DNA of 10,141 nucleotides from Methanobacteriota archaeon (GTDB taxonomy: Archaea > Thermoplasmatota > Poseidoniia > Poseidoniales > Poseidoniaceae), in contig JABGWN010000076.1 in the NCBI GenBank assembly GCA_018645535.1, positions 1 to 10,141 on the forward strand, in the 5' to 3' direction. Shown here piece after piece: positions 5,545 through 10,141 of the stretch. Within the stretch, counting starts at the first letter, position 1; the number at the start of each line of letters is the position of its first letter. The translations under genes and the position numbers were made by a program. The notes below the pieces were generated by a model. That model was given only the letters and a program-made list of their open reading frames with translations. It had not been told where the DNA came from and ran no database searches.

Positions 5545-7611
5545 ATGAAGGCTGTTGAGAACGTTGCAATCGTCGGTGCGGGGAACATGGGGTCTGGAAT
5601 TGCCCAGAAAAGTGCTCAAGAAGCATTTAGCGTCCAAATGGTTGACAGAGAGGAACAATATGTTGCTCGTGGCCGTTCAATTATCGAGAATTTTCTTTCA
5701 GAGGCTATTGAACGCCGTATCTTTTCACAAGCGGAAGTCGATGCAACATTGAATCGCATTACGGATGTCATTGGAGTTGAGAATACTGCGGTAGATACGG
5801 ATCTCGTCATAGAAGCAGTCTTCGAAGATTTTGACATCAAAACAGCAGTCTTTTCGACACTCGACGAAGTCTGTGGTGAAGATACGATTCTTGCCTCGAA
5901 TACCTCATCGTTGTCAGTTAATGCTCTTGCTGAAGCGACTGGACGACCTGATCGCTTTGTTGGTTTACATTTCTTTTATCATCCAGCTAAGAATAGACTT
6001 ATCGAAGTCATTCCTGCCGAAACAACTTCGAAAGAAACGCTTGCTCGAACCGTTCAATACTGCAGAACACTCGGAAAAGTGGTCATTGTTTGCAAGGACA
6101 GACCTGGATTCGTTGTCAATCGTTTCTTCGTTCCTTGGCTCAATGAAGCATGTCTTCTTCTCGAAGAAGGAATTGCGAGCGCAGCTCAAATCGATGCAAT
6201 TTCTCGTAAAGCGTTCCGGATAGGTCTGGGTCCATTCGGTTTGATGAATTTGACAGGTCCTCCAATTGCTCTACATTCCACTGATTATCTCGCTGAACAA
6301 TTGAACACACCTCGATATATTGGGGCACAGAATCTAAGGGACCTAGTTGGAAACAATGCAATGTGGCCGATTGAAGATGATGATTCTTACAATGAAGAAC
6401 AGTATACGATTGTCTCAGAACGTCTGTTAGGCGTCGTGTTTGGTGTTGCAGCACAAATTGTTGATGAAGACATTTGTTTGATGGAAGATGTAGACCGAGG
6501 TGCTAAGGTCGGACTTCGATGGGCTAAGGGTCCATTCGAACTCATGAACCGTCTCGGAGTTGATGAAGCATACCGTATGGCCTCAGCATATCAGCAACTT
6601 GCCGGAGACACATGGAACCTTCCAGAATTCTTTGAACAACAAACATCCAACTGGGACTTTTCCTATGTTGATCTCCATACAGAAGATGGAATTGCAACCA
6701 TCACCATCAATCGTCCAGAAGCAATGAACGCTCTGAATGAAGTCGTCGTTGAACAATTGACACAAGCAGTTCAGACTGCTAATGCCAATGATGCAGTGAC
6801 AACAATTGTCCTTGATGGTGCAGGAAAAGCCTTTGTCGCAGGAGCGGATGTCAAATTCTTCGTCGATAAAATCCGTTCAGATTCAATTCCAGACATTGAA
6901 GTATTTACTGAGAATGGGCATGTACTCTTGTCAGCATTAGAAGACTCAACCAAAACAACTGTTGCATTAACCACTGGATTGGCTCTTGGTGGTGGGCTTG
7001 AACTTGCCCTTGCTTGTGATTTCCGCATTGGTACGAGAAGAACCCAATTCAGATTCCCAGAGACGAGTATTGGGATTTATCCTGCTCTTGGAGGAACGCA
7101 GCGTCCTGCTCGTATTGCAGGAAGAGAGATTGGTCGCTGGGCAGTTCTTGCAGGGAATTTCATGAATGCTCAGACTGCAACTGATGTTGGACTTGTCACT
7201 CATCTGGTCGATGTTAACGATGTAAATGCAACCATTCAAACAATCCATTCAACTGGAAAACCAGCGAACAAATATCCTGGAACTCCTTCAAATGGAAGCA
7301 GTCCTGTTGTACAGTTTGCTAAGAAATTCTATGCGGATGAAAACATGGCCACACTTCTCGCTGGTGGATGTCCTGAAGGCTTTGATATTGAGGACAAAAC
7401 AGTTGCACGTCAACTTAAATCACTCAAATTTACTGCACCAATTGGACTTGCAATGGCCAGTGCCCGTATTGATGCAACTGGATCAACGACTCTGTCAAAA
7501 GGACTTGAAATGGAACTCGAAGGATTGAATCAAATCTTCTCTACAGACGATGCATTGGAAGGACTGAGTGCTCTTATTGAAGGACGTAGAGCAACATACA
7601 AGAATGCTTAA
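5545..7611 (+). CDS. 3-hydroxyacyl-CoA dehydrogenase / enoyl-CoA hydratase fusion
   Basis: A 688-residue bifunctional enzyme that hydrates enoyl-CoA and oxidises the 3-hydroxyacyl-CoA with NAD+, two steps of fatty acid or crotonyl-CoA breakdown. Residues 5-190 are the NAD-binding domain (GAGNMG at 11-16, acidic Asp34, SNTSSL at 118-123, His142, Glu154, Asn192; the His-Glu pair is 12 apart, as in known enzymes). About 190-365 holds two C-terminal dehydrogenase repeats (LGPFGLMNLTG; AKGPFELMNRLG). About 372-555 is a crotonase domain with oxyanion residues in AGADVK and ALGGGLEL and catalytic Glu486 and Glu506, 20 apart as in rat hydratase. About 585-688 is the crotonase C-terminal helical part. 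Dehydrogenase-first order is the reverse of bacterial FadB/FadJ and is common in archaea. The start is firm: an in-frame TAA lies one codon upstream of GAC-ATG. Fatty acid degradation is likelier than a carbon-fixation role, but the sequence alone does not decide. Confidence 0.95.
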   Translation: MKAVENVAIVGAGNMGSGIAQKSAQEAFSVQMVDREEQYVARGRSIIENFLSEAIERRIFSQAEVDATLNRITDVIGVENTAVDTDLVIEAVFEDFDIKTAVFSTLDEVCGEDTILASNTSSLSVNALAEATGRPDRFVGLHFFYHPAKNRLIEVIPAETTSKETLARTVQYCRTLGKVVIVCKDRPGFVVNRFFVPWLNEACLLLEEGIASAAQIDAISRKAFRIGLGPFGLMNLTGPPIALHSTDYLAEQLNTPRYIGAQNLRDLVGNNAMWPIEDDDSYNEEQYTIVSERLLGVVFGVAAQIVDEDICLMEDVDRGAKVGLRWAKGPFELMNRLGVDEAYRMASAYQQLAGDTWNLPEFFEQQTSNWDFSYVDLHTEDGIATITINRPEAMNALNEVVVEQLTQAVQTANANDAVTTIVLDGAGKAFVAGADVKFFVDKIRSDSIPDIEVFTENGHVLLSALEDSTKTTVALTTGLALGGGLELALACDFRIGTRRTQFRFPETSIGIYPALGGTQRPARIAGREIGRWAVLAGNFMNAQTATDVGLVTHLVDVNDVNATIQTIHSTGKPANKYPGTPSNGSSPVVQFAKKFYADENMATLLAGGCPEGFDIEDKTVARQLKSLKFTAPIGLAMASARIDATGSTTLSKGLEMELEGLNQIFSTDDALEGLSALIEGRRATYKNA

Positions 7612-7643
7612 TCCCATTTGCCACTCATTGATTGATTAGTTTT
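7411..7643 (+). repeat. left copy of a direct repeat flanking the methyltransferase gene
   Basis: This stretch holds the last codons of the fusion gene, its stop, and 32 further bases. It reappears at 8416-8561 in the same orientation, with two internal deletions and about 12 mismatches in about 130 aligned bases outside the 36-base tail, counted by eye. The left copy is the intact version of the fusion-gene end and the broken version of the minus-strand gene end. Confidence 0.85.
7608..7643 (-). pseudogene. stranded 3' end of the 80-residue helical-protein gene
   Basis: On the minus strand these bases read KTNQSMSGKWD and a stop, matching the end KSIQTMSEKWA of the gene at 8526-8768 in 7 of 11 residues. 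The next codons upstream run into an in-frame TGA and lose similarity. The stop overlaps the fusion-gene TAA by two bases, exactly as in the right copy. It is a remnant with no coding role of its own. Confidence 0.75.
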
Positions 7644-7656
7644 GCATCATCGTTAG

Positions 7657-7664
7657 GTTTATTT
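7657..7664 (+). promoter_or_regulatory. TATA-like box of the methyltransferase-like gene
   Basis: GTTTATTT lies 25-32 bases before the ATG at 7689, and no ribosome binding site precedes that ATG. This fits a leaderless transcript starting at the ATG and means the gene probably has its own promoter inside the inserted segment. Confidence 0.45.
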
Positions 7665-7688
7665 CCATTGATTAGCAGCCAAAACAGT

Positions 7689-8324
7689 ATGGAATTCAAA
7701 GACCTTCAAGAATCTGAGAATATTTATCTCTATGCAGGAGACCTTCCAGAGGTAAATAGGGAAAATGTACCTTTCATTGGTTTGACACTGAAGCCAGAGT
7801 CAGAATGGTGGAATGAGTTTCATATCAAACACGATGTTACTGGAGCCATAGATTTACCAGATAATAGCGTTGATATCTTTCAATCGGAAGACGTGTTTGA
7901 ACACATAGATTACGACCAGTTAAAGTCTGCTATCAATGAGATCTATCGTGTTCTAAAGCCTGGAGGCTTGTTTAGACTTTCAATGCCGGATTATCGATGT
8001 GATCTTCTACATGAAAGATCAAAAAAGGATAAGCATGGCAATATAATTTTTGACCGTGGTGGCGGTGGTAGATATCTCAGAATAAAGAAAAAAGTCGTAG
8101 ATGGAGGCCATGTTTGGTTCCCAAAATATGAATCTACGAAATCACTTTTAGACAGTACTGAGTTTACGGATATTAATTTCTTACATTACTACGATACTGA
8201 TGGGACACCGATATTGAACAAAATAGATTATTCAAAATGTTTTGTCAGACGAACCCCTGATTTCGATGAGAGGGTTTCATCACCAATGCGCCCGATGTCA
8301 ATCGTTGTCGACTGTAGCAAATAA
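7689..8324 (+). CDS. SAM-dependent methyltransferase-like protein, motif I degenerate
   Basis: A 211-residue soluble protein resembling class I methyltransferases of the type-11 group. The clearest part is residues 47-101: KHDVTGAIDLPDNSVDIFQS, then EDVFEHI, INEIYRVLKPGGLFRLSMPDY, which are motifs II to IV with the post-strand-4 helix. The usual glycine-rich SAM loop is weak: the start has only YLYAGDLP at 13-20 where LxxGxGxG is expected. The C-terminal half has a glycine run (FDRGGGGRYLR) and a basic patch (RIKKKVVDGGHVW), perhaps for substrate binding. The frame extends to a TTG at 7632, inside the repeat; the ATG at 7689 with a TATA-like box upstream is preferred. Base use is visibly more AT-rich than in the neighbours, and the gene sits between direct repeats, so it was probably acquired. 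Substrate unknown; related proteins often act on surface sugars. Confidence 0.7.
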   Translation: MEFKDLQESENIYLYAGDLPEVNRENVPFIGLTLKPESEWWNEFHIKHDVTGAIDLPDNSVDIFQSEDVFEHIDYDQLKSAINEIYRVLKPGGLFRLSMPDYRCDLLHERSKKDKHGNIIFDRGGGGRYLRIKKKVVDGGHVWFPKYESTKSLLDSTEFTDINFLHYYDTDGTPILNKIDYSKCFVRRTPDFDERVSSPMRPMSIVVDCSK

Positions 8325-8325
8325 T

Positions 8326-8348
8326 GAATAATTTCCGTGGAATTATTC
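8326..8348 (+). terminator. hairpin after the methyltransferase-like gene
   Basis: GAATAATT and AATTATTC form an 8-base stem around TCCGTGG, with a further CC/GG pairing possible past a bulged T. It starts two bases after the TAA, which is followed at once by a second stop (TGA 8325-8327). A T-containing stretch follows at 8361-8372. Archaeal termination depends mainly on T-rich runs, so the role is tentative. Confidence 0.4.
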
Positions 8349-8412
8349 TATGTTCAGATTCATTTTGCTGTTATGATTAGCGATCTGAGTTTAGTTTTAG
8401 TATAGTATATGA

Positions 8413-8529
8413 GATCAAATTAAATCACTCAAATTTACTGAACGAATTAGACTTGCAATGGAACTCGAAGGATTGAAGGGACTGAGAGCTCTTATTGAAG
8501 GACGTCGAGCAACTTATGAGAATGCTTAA
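8413..8529 (+). pseudogene. decayed second copy of the fusion-gene 3' end
   Basis: After an in-frame TGA at 8410-8412, the plus strand encodes 38 residues from DQIKSLKFTERIRLAM to RRATYENA and a TAA. They match residues 623-688 of the fusion protein except for two gaps: residues 638-656 (57 bases) and 662-671 (30 bases) are missing. Both gaps keep the frame, and both fall between short direct repeats in the intact copy. No start codon or promoter precedes it apart from an internal ATG at 8458, so it is a gene relic rather than a gene. Its TAA overlaps the stop of the 8526-8768 gene. Confidence 0.85.
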
Positions 8530-8561
8530 GCCCATTTTTCACTCATAGTTTGAATCGATTT
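8416..8561 (+). repeat. right copy of the direct repeat flanking the methyltransferase gene
   Basis: Partner of 7411-7643. It includes the shortened fusion-gene end and continues into the true 3' end of the minus-strand 80-residue gene, up to where similarity with the left copy fades. The two copies enclose about 770 bases that contain only the methyltransferase-like gene and AT-rich flanks (8325-8415). Confidence 0.85.
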
Positions 8562-8768
8562 GAGAATCGCTGTTAAATCAATGGATTCTTCGAGTTCTTG
8601 AGCGAGGAGAATATTGTTCTCAACAGCATCAACGAGTGCTTGTTCAGGTTCTTCGCCAAGCAGATCAGCAATCACATCTTTCAGGGGCTTTGCTTTTCCT
8701 TGAAGAATAGCTATCTGTGCTTTTATTTTCTCTTCATCATCCTTCGGTGGACGGACGTTTGAACTCAA
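8526..8768 (-). CDS. 80-residue helical protein in the E1-JAB operon
   Basis: A small acidic protein of unknown function, last gene of the minus-strand operon. The sequence after a Pro-containing start (SSNVRPPKDDEE) is nearly all predicted helix: EEKIKAQIAILQGKAK, PLKDVIADLLGEE, QALVDAVENNILLAQELEE, DLTAILKSIQTMSEKWA. There is no membrane segment, no cysteine, and no C-terminal Gly-Gly, so it does not look like a ubiquitin-like modifier. The start is a TTG at 8768 whose TTGA overlaps the stop of the JAB gene; AGGTGA lies four bases before it. That device, with operon position, argues that it is a real partner of the JAB and E1-like proteins, perhaps an adaptor. A stranded second copy of its last 11 codons lies at 7608-7643, which also supports a real gene. 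Confidence 0.75.
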   Translation of the reverse strand: MSSNVRPPKDDEEKIKAQIAILQGKAKPLKDVIADLLGEEPEQALVDAVENNILLAQELEESIDLTAILKSIQTMSEKWA

Positions 8769-9310
8769 GCCATCACCTGAATTTTTATTTTTTTATCGGA
8801 TTCAAGCCAATGGTCCCAGGTGACAATCTCTTGCTCAGTCCATGAAGAGAGTGGGCCAGTAACGCCAATCCGTTTTGTAGAATCTTCTTCCACCATATTA
8901 CGACTTTCTTTTACCCCAGGGGCTCCTAAGACAAGAGCTCGGTCAAGGATACCTTGAGCCACAGCGAGACTGTTTCTATCAGTTGAACTCCAGTATGCAT
9001 GGAATCCCGGATGTGTGTGAACCCACAAACGGAAGGGGGCCATCATTCCAACAGGCGGACGTAATGGGACTCTGCCAGGTGTTCCCCAATCAATCTGAAT
9101 TGATCCATTCGCATCGATGAGCACAGATGTTTCTAGTCCTGCAATCAATGAAAGGTTGTACACTAAATCCCATCGCCCATGCTCAGCAGCTCGCCTTTGG
9201 ACGAGAAGCAGTTCTTCGGTCTCAACAGCCTTTGCTTCGGCTTGGTGACAAGCAGCCATCCAATGTTCGAATGTCAATCCCATTTCCTCAAGTTTTGGTA
9301 CAGGAATCAA
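8765..9310 (-). CDS. JAMM/JAB-domain metallopeptidase
   Basis: A 181-residue protein with a full JAMM zinc motif, HTHPGFHAYWSSTD, giving His98, His100, Ser108 and Asp111 in the H-x-H-x7-S-x2-D spacing; Glu60 in GLETSVLI is a likely upstream general base. JAMM enzymes cut isopeptide or peptide bonds behind ubiquitin-like proteins, or act on cysteine carriers. Residues 10-50 before the core are helical (EHWMAACHQAEAKAVETEELL). The frame stays open to an ATG at 9403, but that would overlap the E1-like gene by 97 bases. The TTG at 9310 is chosen because GAGGTGA lies four bases before it and its TTGA overlaps the E1 stop, the same design as at the next junction. The context with an E1-like enzyme suggests a modifier-processing or deconjugating role. 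Fold confident; substrate inferred. Confidence 0.85.
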   Translation of the reverse strand: MIPVPKLEEMGLTFEHWMAACHQAEAKAVETEELLLVQRRAAEHGRWDLVYNLSLIAGLETSVLIDANGSIQIDWGTPGRVPLRPPVGMMAPFRLWVHTHPGFHAYWSSTDRNSLAVAQGILDRALVLGAPGVKESRNMVEEDSTKRIGVTGPLSSWTEQEIVTWDHWLESDKKIKIQVMA

Positions 9311-9936
9311 GCGCTCACCTCTGGAAATTTGAGTTCTCCAAACATGATGCTTCCCATTCGTTCTTTCAAAACTGGTTGGTTTCTTAGACGCCCTATGAGC
9401 CATGTTGCACCAGCCGCAGCAGCGTTAACATAGCCAAACTGAATGTTTCCTGCTTCGAGTGCTCCTTTGATTTGACAACTTGCAGGCTCATGGTCAGGTG
9501 TCATCATCGTTACCAAATCAGTATGTGATTCATTTGTGAAGTAAACGTGGCCATCTCCAGTAGACCTCATATCAATCCATGGGATTTCTGAAACGTGAAC
9601 TAATCGCCTAGGAAGAGGGCGATCTACGCCTATGAGAATGAAGTCATAGCCTTCAAGTTGCTCTGCGGTTCTTAGATTCTCAGGAACGGAATGGCATGTT
9701 ACATATTCGAAATCTGTAAACTTTTGAGCAAGCACTTCTGTCTTTGGCTTCCCAATGTCAGACTTTGTAAATCGTTGGTGACCAAGATTTGTGGCCTCCA
9801 CAATATCACCGTCCATGAGAGTAATAGTGCATGTACTCTGAATTCGTTCAAGTGCTGGAGCGAGAAGTTCGATGGTCATGCCACCAATTCCGCCGACACC
9901 TACGAGCAATATATTCGGGTTCGATTGTTGTTCCAT
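9307..9936 (-). CDS. E1-like (ThiF/MoeB-type) adenylating enzyme
   Basis: A 209-residue Rossmann protein that should adenylate the C-terminus of a ubiquitin-like or sulfur-carrier protein. Visible motifs: the nucleotide loop VGVGGIGG (12-19), MDGDIVEATN with Asp42, Asp44, Glu47 and Asn50, IGKPKTEVLA with Lys65, and GVDRPLPRR with Asp105. The usual NLxRQ arginine finger reads NLGHQRF here, with His53 at the Arg position and Arg55 two residues on. The CxxC zinc pairs of MoeB are absent; Cys154 (PASCQIKG) sits near the place where ThiF-type enzymes carry a reactive cysteine, but this is not proven. GYVNAAAAGATWLIGRL (168-184) is the family's C-terminal helix. At 209 residues it is a minimal E1. 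The ATG at 9936 has no ribosome binding site but a TATA box 24 bases upstream. First gene of an operon with a JAB peptidase and a small helical protein. Confidence 0.87.
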   Translation of the reverse strand: MEQQSNPNILLVGVGGIGGMTIELLAPALERIQSTCTITLMDGDIVEATNLGHQRFTKSDIGKPKTEVLAQKFTDFEYVTCHSVPENLRTAEQLEGYDFILIGVDRPLPRRLVHVSEIPWIDMRSTGDGHVYFTNESHTDLVTMMTPDHEPASCQIKGALEAGNIQFGYVNAAAAGATWLIGRLRNQPVLKERMGSIMFGELKFPEVSA

Positions 9937-9956
9937 GATTACTAAACATTCGACCC

Positions 9957-9963
9957 TTTAAAA
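9957..9963 (-). promoter_or_regulatory. TATA box of the E1-JAB operon
   Basis: TTTTAAA on the minus strand is centred 24 bases before the E1 ATG, in the 39-base gap after the upstream gene's stop. Spacing and lack of a ribosome binding site suggest a leaderless mRNA. Read-through from the upstream gene is also possible. Confidence 0.5.
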
Positions 9964-9975
9964 GCAAGTCGAATT

Positions 9976-10141
9976 TTATATCAATGGGAGTTTTTTTGTT
10001 GGTGGTGCAATACCCAAATCTTCAGGGAAAAACATCTCAGGATCAGGAAGAGGGATTGGAACAATCTCTCGACCGATAAGGGCCACACGGCTCGGTCGAC
10101 TTTCAGATAAAATACGACGGTCAACCTGTGGTGCAAGTTCG
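9976..10141 (-). CDS. C-terminal end of an unrecognised gene
   Basis: The minus strand is open from the window edge to a TAA at 9976-9978, giving 55 residues that begin ELAPQVDRRILSESRPSRVA. The tail is rich in proline and hydrophobic residues (REIVPIPLPDPEMFF, LGIAPPTKKLPLI). No family is recognised and the tail lacks the Gly-Gly end of a ubiquitin-like modifier. It lies 39 bases upstream of the E1-like gene on the same strand, so it may belong to the same functional group, although a TATA box between them allows separate transcription. Codon use and the continuous frame make it a likely real gene. Confidence 0.6.
   Translation of the reverse strand, partial: ELAPQVDRRILSESRPSRVALIGREIVPIPLPDPEMFFPEDLGIAPPTKKLPLI

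Noticed and set aside
7632..7688. TTG start for the methyltransferase-like gene
   Set aside because: The extra 19 residues come from the duplicated repeat and the TATA-like box at 7657-7664, and resemble no part of the family.
8458..8529. 23-residue open frame starting at ATG 8458
   Set aside because: It is the tail of the relic fusion-gene copy; no promoter or ribosome binding site supports it as a separate gene.
8526..8768. Ubiquitin-like modifier of the E1-JAB operon
   Set aside because: The 80-residue protein is helical, has no beta-grasp pattern and ends in EKWA rather than Gly-Gly.
9311..9403. Longer JAB protein starting at ATG 9403
   Set aside because: It would overlap the E1-like gene by 97 bases and lacks a ribosome binding site; the TTG at 9310 has GAGGTGA and a TTGA overlap identical in design to the next junction.

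Overview
The window most likely comes from a compact archaeal genome, probably a marine planktonic euryarchaeon of the Poseidoniales (Marine Group II) type. This rests on an archaeal-type ribosomal protein S2, a 3-hydroxyacyl-CoA dehydrogenase/enoyl-CoA hydratase fusion in the archaeal domain order, a two-winged-helix regulator with a hydrophobic N-terminus, and several genes with an A/T-rich TATA-like box about 23-30 bases before a start codon that has no ribosome binding site (leaderless style). The lineage is an inference from gene style; no sequence search was possible. Packing is tight: convergent genes overlap at their 3' ends and co-directional genes share stop/start bases.

Layout. Positions 1-165 hold the end of a plus-strand gene, probably encoding an exported or surface protein. 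It runs head-on into a minus-strand gene (155-1330) for a Cas4/RecB-like iron-sulfur nuclease with four membrane segments inserted inside it. A 122-base divergent gap leads to rps2 (1453-2061). This converges with a minus-strand pair: a winged-helix protein (3090-4208) coupled by an ATGA overlap to a tRNA-dihydrouridine synthase (2050-3093). Two more minus-strand regulators follow: a membrane-anchored tandem winged-helix protein (4279-4941) and an HxlR-family regulator (4989-5444). The HxlR gene is divergent from the large beta-oxidation fusion gene (5545-7611), and the 100 bases between them contain a palindrome, so the regulator may control it.

The 3' end of the fusion gene is the most telling spot. 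A small AT-rich methyltransferase-like gene (7689-8324) sits between two direct repeats. The left repeat is the true end of the fusion gene plus the last 11 codons of a minus-strand gene. The right repeat is a decayed second copy of the fusion gene's end, followed by the intact minus-strand gene. The ancestral order was therefore fusion gene facing the 8526-8768 gene with overlapping stops. A duplication or integration then split that junction and left the methyltransferase inside it.

The right part is a minus-strand operon of an E1-like adenylating enzyme (9307-9936), a JAMM/JAB metallopeptidase (8765-9310) and an 80-residue helical protein (8526-8768). Both junctions use the same device: AGGTGA, four bases, then a TTG start whose TTGA overlaps the upstream stop. 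The E1-plus-JAB pairing suggests a ubiquitin-like conjugation/deconjugation or small-protein activation system; the modifier itself is not seen in the window. The end of another minus-strand gene lies upstream (9976-10141).
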